NCBI RefSeq assembly: GCF_945859705.1
Contig: NC_079137.1
Coordinates: 36,701,554-36,765,553 of the forward strand
DNA from: Episyrphus balteatus
Lineage: Eukaryota > Arthropoda > Insecta > Diptera > Syrphidae
DNA: 64,000 nt
Reading direction: 5' to 3'
Part shown: piece by piece, positions 20,950 to 33,703 of the stretch
Numbering within the stretch: the first letter of the stretch is position 1
Layout: the number at the start of each line of letters is the position of its first letter
Made by a program: the position numbers and the translations under genes
The notes under the pieces: model-generated
The model's input: the letters and a program-made list of their open reading frames with translations, nothing else
The model's database searches: none
Told to the model about the DNA's origin: nothing

Positions 20950-23069
20950 GTGGGTTGGAAAATTGTTTTACACTTCTTTACTTTTTTTTCTTTATTTTTT
21001 TTTTTTTATTCTTCATTGTTTATTGTATATACTACACTCATAGGTAGGTAGATACCCACGAACCAACGAACCTTTATATTGTTTTCTTGTGTCCGTGCAA
21101 TGGCCCATCACAACCATCATCAGGGTAAAATGCGAGTATATCCATTTTTATCAAATTGAAGACGATCTTCAATGTCCGCCTACAATAATTTGTGGTGAAG
21201 TTATGCATTATTAATCCTTTTAATTTCCAGAGAACCTATATTTTTTAAATTTATTGAAATTTAAAATCAATAGTAACATAATTCTTATTAGAATTATTTT
21301 TCCTCACATTTTACATTGTTAATTTGTAGATAAATTGTTTTACGTAGGTACCTACCATCGTAAAAAGGTAGTTTGGTTGGTTTGCTGCCATATTTTGTTA
21401 TTTAGGTAGGTATAAAAACATTTGACCCTACCTTCCTATAAAGGACTATGTTAAGTGAACAAAGGACAAAAGTTTGTCATGGTTTTTTTTTAGAAACGAT
21501 TTATACATAAATAAAAAACAAAGTTTTCAAATCTCGAAGTTGGGAATCAATTTTACTTGACATTTAATCCGCAACTTCGAAAATAAAACAAATAAACAAA
21601 CCGAAACACCCGCTTTGTGAGTTGTAAAATATAGACTTTAAACTGTTCATATACAGCTATGGACAAAGAAATAGCACACTTTTGATTTTTCTTACAAAAA
21701 TTGGATTTATTTGGGACCTTTTAACTTATATATTATAATTTTTACATCAGGGCATGCATTAGCTTATGGGAATTCATAAAATTAATAATTATAAATTATT
21801 TTATTTCAATTCAATTTTTAAAAATATAATTTCTAGAGAATACCCTTTTTTCTTGTGGACAAAGAAATAGCCCACATTCCGAAAATCATAAAAATAATCA
21901 TTTCTGAGCAAAAATTCTTACAATTTCCAATAAATTCAATACTACTAAGTTAGTAACTTGTTAGTAGACCACAATTTTTCAAAGTTCTTTCGCACCTCTT
22001 TGGTAAACTTTCAACTAACGTCTGGTATCCACTTTGTGGAGTACGGCACCACGCTTCTTTGATTCTGGCCCAAAGATCGTTTGAATTTTTGAATTTCCTT
22101 TTCCCACGCTTAACCTTGACATCAATTTATAAGTTTTCTATGGGGTTAAGATTGTGAATTTGAGATGTATAGGTGGAAACATCGATTTTTTCGTCCGAAA
22201 ACCTATCTTGTACTATTTCTGATGCATGTTTGGGTGATTGTCATGTATGAATATCTAATTAACTGGCGAGAAATATGGTTCCTCGGTATTCTAATGTAAT
22301 ATTAAGACAAAAGAATTTATCAATTTTGCCATCCACCTAACCAATTGGTACTTACCATGCCAGGAAAATGCGCCCCAGACCATCAAATCCTATCCTCTTA
22401 GTTTCATCGTCTTGAGATAATACTTTGGCTTGTCCTTTTAACATTTTAGGCGATGGGCAAATGTTTTGTCATCGGTTCCAATGCGGTTAACCTTTATTTC
22501 ATCACTCCAAAAGACTCTCATTCAAAACAGCATGTTTTTATTCAGATGTTTTATAGCTAATGTTAGGTGATCTTTCATGTGTCTTTTTATATCATTGGAT
22601 TTTTCTTGCTTACCTGTCTGTGGGCAATTCCATGGTAACTCACGTTACATTCCCAAAAATTACCGATACATAAATAATTTTTTTTTTGTTAATTTTAATA
22701 TAAATTGATACGAATTTACTATCCATGAACGGAGCATAACCATTACTTGTTGAAGTCAATTAATAATTATCTTTAATGTTAATTTATACTTTAACATAAT
22801 TTGTACTTTGTTTATGTTTGTTTTAACTTAGAATGTTTTTATGTTTATATCAAAACTTGTTTTTAGAAATTTTTTATTCTCGATTCAAATCTTTTTAAAT
22901 ACTGTCGTTCATTTTTAATAAAGAATATTTTGTTCAAATTTAAATACAATTAATTGAATATTGATTCCATAGAAAACAATAGGTTATGGGTCTAGTATGC
23001 AATATTGATTAATTTGTTTTGATTTGAATTTAATTTTCGTTATTTGTGAACCGAGAGATATAGTCGTAT

Positions 23070-24620
23070 TTGAAGATGGACTTAGCAAAGCATATCAAGC
23101 TTTTGGCTGGTGAGACAGATTGGCCGATATGGAAAAGAAAAATTCGAGACTTACTTGACTACCATGAGGGAGCGCTAGATGCTATAGATGGGATCCTGAA
23201 GAAGCCAGATCCTTTATCAGTGACAGCTAAAGCAGAAGAAATAAGCCAACACAAAGAAATGAGCAACTTATATCGAAAAGCGAATAGCTACGCTAAATCG
23301 ATGATAACAAGCTCGGTCACAGAAGAAGTTTATCAGAAAATAATGGATAAAGAGACTGCACATGATGCGTGGGAAGCTTTAAAACAGCAATTTGAAGCAA
23401 CATCTAAGGATCAACTGTTCAAGATATGCACTGATCTTTTTGCATTCAGTTGGAATCCTTCTCACGATGTTTCCACACACATTGCGAAGCTCAGAGGGTT
23501 GTGGAACGATCTGAATAGTGGTCTCAAAGCTAAGAAAGAGAACACGTTACCAGGCTTGATGTTGGTATGCAAAGTCCTGCATATTTTACCATCAAGATTT
23601 GAGACTTTCAGATCAAGTTGGATGTTACTCACAAAAGATGAAGCCAAGACATTTGATGAGTTGACCACGCAGCTTTGCATGTACGAAAGAAATTTCAAGA
23701 AAACAGAAGATAACGATAATTTAGCTCAAGAGGCGCTAATTGCATCCAGATTCGACAAAAAGAAGCAAGAAGTTCGACCAAAACAAAATTATTCAAGAAA
23801 CAAGAGAGAAGATATTTGTAATTTTTGTAAGAAAAGAGGTCATTGGGTTCGAGATTGCAAGAAGTGGGTATATTGTCTAAAGAAAAATCCAGATGGCACC
23901 ATTGACAAATACAAAGCAAGACTAGTGGCCAAGGGTTTTAGCCAACGAGAAGGTATCGATTATTGTCAAACTTTTAGCCCAGTAGCCAAGATGGGGACTA
24001 TAAGATCAGTTTTGAGTATAGCTGCTAGCGAAAAGATGCACCTTATTCAGTTTGATGTTTCAACAGCTTTCTTGTACGGTGATTTAGAAGAAGTCATCTA
24101 CATGAAACAGCCAGCTGGTTACGAAGATGGAACCGATAAGGTATGCAGACTAATGAAAAGTTTATATGGTCTTAAACAATCCTCTAGGTGCTGGAACAAG
24201 CGTTTCGGAAGTTTCATATCTAAACTAGGCTTCAGAGTTAGTGACGCTGATCCTTGTTTATATATGAGGGAAAGAAACGGAAAGAAACTTGTTCTTGTGC
24301 TGTATGTAGATGATGGGCTGGTTGGTTCAACTGATCAATACGAATTAGAGAAATTCATCGAAGAACTGAAAACCGAATTCAAGATCACCTCGAAGAAAGC
24401 GACGTTCTTTTTGGGACTAGAAATAGAACAGAATGAAGAAAGAATAAAAGTCAGCCAAAAAGCACACGCAAGAAAAATCCTCGATCGTTTTCAGTTTTCT
24501 GAATGCAAGCCAATTTCTACACCAATTGTGAAATCTACAGAAACTTCAAAAACAGGGAAAGTAGATGATGAAAATCACAATTTTCCGTATAGACAAGCAG
24601 TTGGTGCACTGATGTACTAA
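23070..24620 (+). pseudogene. copia gag fused in frame to reverse transcriptase
   Basis: A 516-residue frame. Residues ~1-250 are copia-type Gag (KLLAGETDWPIWKRKIRDLL, WNDLNSGL) ending in a CCHC zinc knuckle CNFCKKRGHWVRDC. Immediately after it comes reverse transcriptase (KYKARLVAKGFSQREGIDY, QFDVSTAFLYGDL, SLYGLKQSSRCW) with the catalytic motif LYVDDGL. Protease and integrase, normally between these domains, are absent, yet the frame is kept across the deletion joint at about 23868. The stop TAA at 24618 sits where the family continues (MLGTRPDLAY follows in frame), so this is a nonsense change. RNase H resumes at 26353 after the foldback insertion. Confidence 0.85.
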
Positions 24621-24727
24621 ATGCTAGGAACCAGACCAGATCTAGCATACACAGTAGGATTTTTGTCAAGAACCTTAGAGAATCCATCCAAAGAAGATGT
24701 ATCTAGAGTCAAAAGAGTGTTCAGGTA

Positions 24728-26355
24728 CACTGCCGCTCATCTGAATAGGTTCACATTTTAGTTCATCTTACTTTTAGCCTGTCTTGGTATTTATTGCAAT
24801 GGGACATCTTTGTTATATATGTAACGAGAGAACGTTTTTATGCGCTTAGTTTAGGAGAAAAAAATTGTCTTAGGGCCTACCGTTCTTCTCACACGGTAGC
24901 TAGACCAAATCTATTCATAAAAACAAGCATATTTTTTGGCTCATCTGAATAGGTTCAAAAGCAAAAATGTTAATAAATAATGAGTTGCATGGGTCAGTTG
25001 GACTCAAAATTGTGTCTGTCAATAAATCTGATTGTGTTTAACCTGTAAGGACAAAAACGGGCCGGGAAAAATCTTTAAGCACGGAATAAATGGGGAAAAT
25101 AAAATAAATCTTTGAATTAGGCCGAAATCAACGATGCATTGGGACGAAAACAAACCACAAGTTAAAATTTAGTATGCAGTTATTTGCGCAACATCAAAGG
25201 GTATAGAAACAACATTAAAAGTCGAAGTTGCTCAGCCACAACATGGGCCGATAGATGTGCAATGATCAGAACAGCATGACTTCGCGCTAAAAATTAAGCT
25301 GAAAACCGGTATGAAATGCAGTTTAACGACGGCAAAACGGGTTGTCAGCAGTGGTAAACATTTGAGAAGAACAAAACTTCGCAAAAATTACCACTTTACA
25401 AACCACGAAAAAAAATTCCAATATTAAAATCAAAATGTGTTTAAAATTGCAGATCGAAAGTTTTGTAGAAGGAAATAGCTTCGGACTTAATAACACTGCC
25501 TTCACAGTTATGAAGACACCTTAAAATAATGCTTCTCTCTACGAAGGTCATAAAAATGGGAATTTAGCCCTCCAGGGCCCACTTAATTCATTTTTTTCCT
25601 TTGAAAAATCACCGGTTGCAAATCCGACTTTCACGACAGGTGTTTATTTTTTTAATTGTAGGCGAGTTTCATTTCGTGGTTTGTAAAGTGGAAATTTTTA
25701 CGAAGTTTTGTTTTTCTCAAATGTTTACCACTGCTGACAACCCGTTTTGCCGTCGTTAAACTGCATTTCATACCGGTTTTCAGCTTAATTTTTAGCGCGA
25801 AGTCATGCTGTTCTGATCATTGCACATCTATCGGCCCATGTTGTGGCTGAGCAACTTCGACTTTTAATGTTGTTTCTATACCCTTTGATGTTGCGCAAAT
25901 AACTGCATACTAAATTTTAACTTGTGGTTTGTTTTCGTCCCAATGCATCGTTGATTTCGGCCTAATTCAAAGATTTATTTTATTTTCCCCATTTATTCCG
26001 TGCTTAAAGATTTTTCCCGGCCCGTTTTTGTCCTTACAGGTTAAACACAATCAGATTTATTGACAGACACAATTTTGAGTCCAACTGACCCATGCAACTC
26101 ATTATTTATTAACATTTTTGCTTTTGAACCTATTCAGATGAGCCAAAAAATATGCTTGTTTTTATGAATAGATTTGGTCTAGCTACCGTGTGAGAAGAAC
26201 GGTAGGCCCTAAGACAATTTTTTTTCTCCTAAACTAAGCGCATAAAAACGTTCTCTCGTTACATACATAACAAAGATGTCCCATTGCAATAAATACCAAG
26301 ACAGGCTAAAAGTAAGATGAAATAAAATGTGAACCTATTCAGATGAGCGGCAGTG
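24728..26355. mobile_element. Foldback element with ~680-bp arms
   Basis: A 1628-bp insert flanked by TA (24726-24727, 26356-26357) with ends CACTGCCGCTCATCTGAATA and the inverse. The arms (about 24728-25410 and 25673-26355) are near-identical inverted copies around a ~260-bp spacer, so single strands could form a very long hairpin. The end motif CTCATCTGAATAGGTTCA is repeated ~200 bp inside each arm, an IR/DR layout. The TA target suggests Tc1/mariner-type mobilisation. No coding capacity. Excision restores copia frame RVKRVFRYIAGTLDLG. Confidence 0.85.
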
Positions 26356-26874
26356 TACATAGCTGGAACTTTGGATTTAGGGATTGAATACAAGAAAGAT
26401 GACAAAACCAGAATCCTAAAATGTTATAGTGATGCTGATTTTGGTGGATGCCAAAGCACTGGGCGTTCAACTTCTGGTGTTGTTATAACTCACGCAGGTG
26501 GAGCTATTTCCTGGCTCAGCCAAAGACAGGCCATGGTTGCAACATCAACAACTGAAGCTGAGATCGTTGCAGCGAATGAAGCAGCGAAAGAAATAATTTG
26601 GCTGTGCAGATTATTCGAAGGAATAGTCAAATTAAAAGAAATTCCAGTTCTTCAAGTGGACAATTCTGCAGCGGTAAGATTGGCTCAAAACCCAGAATTC
26701 CACAGAAGAACTAAACACATCGCCACGAAACACTTTTTCATCAGAGAAAAAGTAACTGAAGGAAAAATCGAAATCCAACAGATTTCAACCGAAAAACAAG
26801 TTGCAGATATCATGACTAAACCCCTTCCATGTCCAAGACTGAAACTATTATGCAGCGAAATGGGTTTGTTTTAA
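26353..26874 (+). pseudogene. copia RNase H domain (detached 3' part of pol)
   Basis: The C-terminal part of copia-type pol: ILKCYSDADFGGCQSTGRST (first catalytic Asp), MVATSTTEAEIVAANEA (catalytic Glu), VLQVDNSAAVRLAQNPEFH (Asp), RTKHIATKHFFIRE and VADIMTKPL. The frame itself is intact to its stop at 26872-26874, but it is cut off from gag-RT by the foldback insertion and an upstream nonsense codon. The polypurine tract and 3' LTR follow directly. Confidence 0.88.
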
Positions 26875-29081
26875 AATGTTAAAAATCAATTAACAAGGGA
26901 AAGTGTTGAAGTCAATTAATAATTATCTTTAATGTTAATTTATACTTTAACATAATTTGTACTTTGTTTATGTTTGTTTTAACTTAGAATGTTTTTATGT
27001 TTATATCAAAACTTGTTTTTAGAAATTTTTTATTCTCGATTCAAATCTTTTTAAATACTGTCGTTCATTTTTAATAAAGAATATTTTGTTCAAATTTAAA
27101 TACAATTAATTGAATATTGATTCCATAGAAAACAATATTACTTTCATAATTAACAAAACAATTTTTCTTTAATTTTAGTATTTGCTTGGGATAAATAAAA
27201 GTATGATGGTAACTCACGTTACAAAAATCGGACACGAGATTTAAGAGTCCCACAGTATGAAGTTTTTCTGCGAAATTAAGAATCTTAATTTGTTTTAAAT
27301 GAAGATTCCATACATAAAAAATTACAAACTTTTAATATTAGTGACAAAACCAAACATTTATTCATTATTTCGAGGAAAAATTTTAAAATGTTTAGGTAAC
27401 TCACGCTACATTATTTTGGTAACTCATGTTACCTGCGATTTGTGGTTCCAAAAGTAAAGAAAAGATGCATTTTCACTCAAGTAATTTTTAAATCGAATAT
27501 TGTGTAACGAAGCTTGCTTAAATGTTAATTTATTTTAGCAATCACGAGGGCATATTGTCATGTTCACTATTAGATTCATCCAATTTTCTGTGGGCTTGTT
27601 TTTCCGTCATTTTCATGTGAAATTCTTCTGTAGTTGGCAGCTTATGCTTTAAAAATGCTTTAAGATTATTTATTCTCCTTGAATTTAATTTCTATCCATA
27701 AGGGAATACAACAAAGAATCTTTTCTTGCAACTTGCATAAAGTGTTACCGTTTGTAAATAGTAATTTTCTATTACAAAAAGTAAAAAAAACTGCATAATT
27801 TGTTCAAAATTCGTGTCCACTTTTTCATGGAATTACCCCTGTACAACTCAGCATCATTAAGTATCCTTCTTAAAAGTCTGCTTGACACTTTTTTCGCCGA
27901 ATTCTATATTTACTTCGGGCAAAATCGTGCGAGATGACTTAAAAGGCCCACATTTGCGTTTCTTTGTGATCGCTCTATCCACTCGTATGGAAGTTTTGCG
28001 GGGAAGAAGTTAACGCAATTTAATTTCAGAGTTTAAATTTCTATTTGCTCTTTCCAAATAAATGGCTTTATCCATCATTTATTCGAAAAATTTAGAGTTT
28101 AAGCTAATTAAGAAGGATTTTCCCCTTGACTATGAGGCTCGAAAGTAATTCTCCCTTTTTTCGCAGTTTAATGATGTTTTCTGCCTATTTTTTTCAAAAA
28201 TACTTGTTAATTAAATAGTAGCAATAAAATGAATGCATTTTCGTCTACAACTTTTGAACGCGGAATAAAAACTTAACGGTTAAACAAATGTGTGCTATTT
28301 CTGTGTCCACTAGCGAAAGAGACAGAAAAAGCATTATATTGCTAGTGCAAATAAATATAGAAAATAACGGTACTTTTAAGATATTTTTGTCTCCATCACT
28401 TTATTTCGATAATATACCAAAAGAAAAAAATTTATAAAAAGCATTCCTAATATCTAAAATTCGATTCGCATGATTTTTCTCAATAGTGTGCTATTTCTCT
28501 GTCCATGGCTGTATGGGACTGTCTAACGACGGTATACTTATTACCAGAAAAAAAATTATAAAAAAGGCAAAATAAAACACCTAATAATCATTTTTATCAA
28601 AAAAACAAAACCGACTTCTACCTATGGATCGAAAATTGGCATCATAGTTGCTTTCTCATAAATTCTTTTATCAGAACTAGAATATACGTTGTAATCACAC
28701 CACAATGCAGGCAACAGCCTTCGAATACAAAAAGAATTATCAAAATTGGTTCACCCAGTCCAAAGTTATGAGGTAACAAACATAAAAAAAAACAAAAAAA
28801 AAAGAATACAGACGAATTGATAACCTCCCCTTTTTTGGTTAAAAAGGCATTAAAAGGCATTTATTCCAACAAAGAATAATATTTGAAAATTTGTAATAGA
28901 AGTTTTGAACTACCGTACGTTTTTTTAAATTTTGTGGTTGTCCTTTAACAACGCCTTAAAAGATCTATAAGATCTCTACATCTGCAAACGAGTTGACATC
29001 AACCATTTCAATATTTACAGGGAGCTCTTTGCTTGCGTCCACTTTAATAACGCAATTTATTTGCTTCTGTCAAGACCCTTA

Positions 29082-29271
29082 TGTCTGATTTACAATATTT
29101 CGAGACGACCGACGAGACGAGATTTTTTCTTGGTCATTTAAATCGTAATTGGTAATGTTACGATTTTTTTTGGGTAATTGTTTATTTTTGGCAGGATAAC
29201 TGTAGGTACATATATCAATTCCACTCTCGCAACGCTCTCGGCCGTCGTCTCGCAATATTGTGAATCAGGCA
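29082..29271. mobile_element. 190-bp TIR MITE with TTA duplication
   Basis: The ends TGTCTGATTTACAATATTTC and the inverted right end (TGCCTGATTCACAATATTGC) are flanked by TTA (29079-29081, 29272-29274). Subterminal GACGAGACGAG repeats. PIF/Harbinger-like by target length. Lies within Asx intron 1. Confidence 0.65.
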
Positions 29272-30352
29272 TTATTCGAAGAAAAATTGGATTTGATCTT
29301 ATCATTTTTTGCAAAATCTGTGAAAAAATAATAAAAAACAATATTTAAAAAGACGAAGTTGCAATGAGATTATAAAAGCGTACTAAGTTTTAATATTGTT
29401 GATTGTTTTACTTGGAAATTTTACTTTGAATTAACATTTTTTCAAAGTGCATTGTGGAATGGTTTTGACAGATGTTTGTTTGTATTTATATCTTATTTAA
29501 TTAACTATTCACTAAGTCAAGTATTTTAATACATTGACTCTTAGTATAATAATTTGTTTCATTGTTCTTATTATTAAAAGTAGATATTCCAATTATTATG
29601 CTGTCTGTGAGAATACAATCAGACCTTAGAGGACATAATATATGGAGTGCTTGTGCTGATAGTTCCGTGAAGCTTTTATAGAGGGCTCTAGTTTCTTTAA
29701 GTTTTTCGATGAGTGCATGCCTCCATTTTATTTTCATTTGATGGCTGTCATCAACAAGCGTGTTTATTTACAGCTGCGGAACCGGATTCGCACTGAAAAA
29801 CGAAGGCAGCGACCCCTATCAATGCATAGGGCGTTTCAATGTATTAGGTATAGGAACAAGCACTTCATATATTATATCCTCTAAGAATCAGACAGCTTAA
29901 TAGTCGGAATACTTTTAAATATAAGAACAATGAAACAAATTATTATACATACTAAGTGTTAATATACTAAAATATAAATATAAAAAATTATAATAATAAT
30001 AATAATAAATAATCATAATAAATAAATAATAAATTTATCTATCTATCTACTAAAATAATTTACTTATTAAAGAAATAAAAGCGAAAACACAAAAAACCGC
30101 CAAAACCCTTCCATTATTAATTAATTACCCAATATGTAGTTTGAAAACTTGTCAAGTAAAACAATCAAAATTTATAATTTGTACATTTTTATGTGTCAGT
30201 GCTTTTTGTGTCAGAATATTACCTATGTCAATTTGGCTTTTCTAAGTTTTATTTTTGTTGCACAATTTGGAAGGCTTTGCTGCAGAATTTGAAATGCATA
30301 GTACTTTTTCGTCATTAAGTGTAGGTATACACATGTTGACATGTATGTATAT

Positions 30353-31832
30353 TAGGGTGGGTAAAAAAAATCGAATTTTTTTTGATTTTATACTCCGAAA
30401 AATCGATAGCTAGACACCTCTAGATTATATTCACCGAATATGAACTCTTTATATTAATGGGAAGGTCCCCCGCTTTGCAATTTTCCATTTGTACATCAAT
30501 TTTCTACAAAAAAAAAATTTTATAAATCGAATTCTTGGCAGATTTATTTACATATTCTTGTAGGAAATTGAACGATCTAGAAAAAAGGCCTTGTACACTT
30601 GTTTCCTTTATCGTTTCAAAGATATTTGAGGTCAAAAAAATGAGAAAATCTTTAAAAGTTCGTTTTTTGTTCTTATTTTTGTAACAAATTGAAAAATTAT
30701 AATAATTAACGGGCAAGACATATTCAAAGTTAAAACAAAAATATAAAAACACTAGCTGACCCGGCAGACTTCGTTCCACCATTTCTTTAGGGTGGTTCAC
30801 ACAATTTTTTTTTTTTTTTAATGATTTTTATGCAACTTTGTATGCATATCGGGAAGGTCTGAGAATCGATCAACATTTATTTTTTAATAGATGGTGGTCC
30901 AACCAAATGTTTGTTTATTTTGTTTTGTACGATTTTTATGAAATTTTGTGGCCATATCGGGTTGGCCTGATAATCGACAAACACCTATTTAGGGTGGTTT
31001 AACCAAAACAAATTTTAATTATTTTATTTTTTATAAAATTTCGTGTTTGGTATTAAACCGAGAGCCCACATCTAATTTTGGGAGTGCAGATATAACCAAA
31101 ATATGAAATGCAGTTTTAAAGCCTTATGCATTCTAAAAACAAATTCAAAAGTGAGTTTTCCAATTACCATTAATTAATATTTATCCTGATGCTATATCAT
31201 TTCCCCAAAGCCTGAATAATTCAATTTTATCGATGCGACAAATAGAACTCAAGATATAACTTTTTCTAACTATCGGCTCTATTCTTGAAGAGTTCTGAAT
31301 ATAAAAAAATAAACAGAACAGAAAAGTCTCCAAAACATAACCGCTTAAGCGTCTTATATCTTGAGTACCGCCAAGATTGATATATTTATTTGATTTATTT
31401 GACATCACAATGATAAAATATTTATATTTTTCGACAGAAAAAACAAAATACATAAATAAAAAAATTTATCGCAATAATAAAACACTTTATTTTTCAACAA
31501 AAAATTGCGATTAAAAAACAATGGTTGATCATAGAATGTTTAAAATTTGAAGTTATTTCTACTTTTTAATAGTGAATCATAAGACAATTTAAAAAAAAAA
31601 ATGTTTTTTCCAAAAATTAACAATCAAAAAAATATGGTGGACCAACCTAACCATTGACGTGTATGAAAAATAGATGTTGGCCGATTCTCAGACCTACCCG
31701 TTATGCGAACAAAATTTTGTAAAAATTAGTTCAGCCGTTTCGGAGGAGTTTGATAACAAACACTGTGACACGAAATTTTTATATATTAGATTTTTAATAA
31801 AAAAAAAAAGAATTTCGATTTTTTTTTACCCA
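30353..31832. mobile_element. hAT-like TIR repeat with nested retroposon-like fragment
   Basis: The ends TAGGGTGGGTAAAAAAAATC and an inverted right end (TAGGATGGGTAAAAAAAAAT) are flanked by ATGTATAT and ATGTACAT, a probable 8-bp duplication with one change. Inside, 30751-31795 starts CTAGCTGACCCGGCAGACTT and ends with CAGCCGTTTCGGAGGAGTTT and a TATATTAGAT tail, a sequence form common in dispersed insect repeats. A related end (CTAGCTTACCCG, inverted) is seen near 44525. Non-coding. Confidence 0.5.
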
Positions 31833-33656
31833 TCCTAATGTACATATATCATCAATGGCCCTTTCTCAGAAAATCCCAAATTTTCGAGCTGTTAATTACG
31901 CCCAAGCTGTTAATTACACCCAAGTACCTAAAACATTTCAAAAATGATTCTACGGTAATCAGAAATGCTCTGTAATGGTTTGATAGTAATTCGTGAAAAG
32001 TTACTGAAATTTTCTGAAGCACTTGTTTTTGGCCAGGTCAACAAATAATACAATTTAAAAAAAATAAGTTGAGTTAGTAACTTACTGTTTGATGCAGTTT
32101 TTTTTTTAAGATTTGCTTTTAAATGTATAAATTTAATAAATTCGTTGGCTCCTTATGTGGATAGTGCTTAAAGTCTGAGAAACTGCTATTTTTGAATTTT
32201 GATAAATTTTTGGTTAGTTTATTTTTTAAAGATGGTTTTAAGAAAAAAAAGTAAAACCTTTTTTTTTGTGCATTTGTAACAAGTGATTTGACCCTGACAT
32301 ACTTGCTCGTATGTTTAAATTTTCTTCAAATATTATAGATTATTAAAGAAAAAATTATAGATAAAAACAGTACATTTTTTCTTAAAGGCTTAAATCCACT
32401 TTTTCAGTAATTTTCAGCTTCAAAATATTGATAAAAAAAATAGGAGAAAACCTTTTACTCGTACGAACAATTTTTTATTCGTAACGACCAATTTGTTTTT
32501 TTTTTTCATATTTTTCTCATTTTAAATATTAAATAATTTTTTTCTTTAAAAAATTTGAACTTAAGTTAGCTTGCTGTTGAATAGAGGTTTTGTTAAAAAA
32601 ATTCCTTTTGAAATACATTAAATATCATTTGTTCGTTCATTCACTCATTTGTAGGTCGCTCTCATGTGCACAGTGCTTAGGAGGTCATTCAATCATTTTC
32701 GAGAAACGATTTGAAAAAAAAATTAACCTTTTTTATAAATCCAATTTTTTTTTAAATTTACTAACAAATAATAGATAATTATTTAAAATTCCTAAAATAT
32801 AAAAACGATTTATCCGTTTTCAAAAATTGATTTTTCAAAAAAAAAAATGTTGATTTTTTTTCAATTAAAAAACCATAATATTGTTTTAAAGTGTTTGTAA
32901 TTTTAACATTACAAATATTAAGTTTTTTTCTAAAAATTTTGTTGTTAAAATCGCTCACGTGTCACTTGGGAGAAAGTTGGACATCAAGAAAACGGTTCTA
33001 GTGTAGGTCCCCTGAAAAAGCGGCCCAAGAAATATTTTTTTTATTTCAAAAATAGGACTTAATTGGGAATAGTTCATTTATTTTAAATCAAAATCTCTTA
33101 TGTTCCTGTTCCTAATGATGTCTTCATAAGACGAAACGCGACGATTTTTTATTTTATTATAATAAAATCTAACAAAATCAAATTGTGAAACTTTTGAATA
33201 ACAAGAGTTTTTATTATTTTTTTTATAACATCCCCAAGTTGGCCTATCGGCATATTTCGTTTAAACCATTGATTTTAGCACACTCGTATAATAACTTTTT
33301 ATCAATATTGTAAACTTACGAAATTAAATATAAGAAAAAATAGTTTTATTTATATTAAGAGACAAATTTAAAATTAAAATTGAAAAAACAAATGCACTTC
33401 AAAATGAAGTTTAGTTTTTAATTATAATAAAATAAAAAAAATGTAGAGTCCCCTTTACTATTTTCATTATATTAACCAAACCAATCTTCTTTAGTCACAA
33501 CTTATGTAAATCACTCTTTATAACCAAAAACTGAAAATCAAATTTGAATCTTAATTATGCATTTGGGACAAACAAAAAAACATGATTTTTTTATCAAACT
33601 TTGTTTTAGAGAAGAAGTGCACTAATACACAATCTACATTGTTTTTATCTTTTCAG
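31833..33656. other. Distal part of Asx intron 1
   Basis: AT-rich intron sequence with A/T runs and a short duplicated phrase AGCTGTTAATTAC (about 31890-31925). No gene or bounded element is recognised up to the splice acceptor at 33656. Confidence 0.4.
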
Positions 33657-33703
33657 AATAACTAATAAATTTCCAACATTTCAAACAAACTATAAAAACA
33701 ATC

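Larger units (their letters stand above)
22748..27137 (+). mobile_element. copia-type LTR retrotransposon, defective
   Basis: Two 234-bp LTRs (22748-22981 and 26904-27137) begin TGTTGAAGTC and end AACAATA; by eye they are identical. The 5-bp duplication TTACT flanks the element. GGTTATGGGTCTAGT directly after the 5' LTR resembles the copia primer-binding site for an internal half of initiator tRNA-Met, and a purine tract AAGGGAAAG precedes the 3' LTR. Gag runs straight into reverse transcriptase because protease and most of integrase are deleted. A foldback element (24728-26355) splits the RNase H region. Matching LTRs suggest recent insertion, so a defective copy was probably mobilised in trans. 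Confidence 0.93.
22622..27838. mobile_element. TIR element GGGYAATTCCATG with 4-bp duplication
   Basis: The ends GGGCAATTCCATG (22622) and CATGGAATTACCC (to 27838) are inverted, and CTGT flanks both sides (22618-22621, 27839-27842). Without the copia insertion it is about 0.8 kb and non-coding. The motif GTAACTCACGTTAC recurs near both ends (22634, 27211, 27392, 27419 with variants). Superfamily not assigned; a 4-bp duplication occurs in Sola1, Chapaev and a few other groups. The boundary is supported by restoration of the split Tc1 transposase. Confidence 0.7.
21654..28511 (-). mobile_element. Tc1-like transposon with IR/DR ends, interrupted
   Basis: Termini CAGCTATGGACAAAGAAATA (21654) and the inverted right end (CAGCCATGGACAGAGAAATA, to 28511) are flanked by TA. 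The motif GGACAAAGAAATAGC recurs about 200 bp inside each end (near 21857 and 28285-28310), the IR/DR layout of Tc1-type elements. On the minus strand a decayed DDE transposase is legible: an N-terminal piece with KCGPFKSSRTILPE (about 27990-27900), then after the inner insertion VFWSDEIKVN, MVWGAFSWHGK, HDNHPN, HNLNPIEN and EAWCRTPQSGY (about 22540-22000). Many stops and frameshifts make it inactive. The 22622-27838 insert splits the transposase; removing it with one CTGT copy restores ELYRQVSKKNP, matching the family. Confidence 0.85.

Noticed and set aside
22000..22600. Active Tc1 transposase
   Set aside because: DDE-like motifs are visible, but many stops and frameshifts and a large insertion split the gene.
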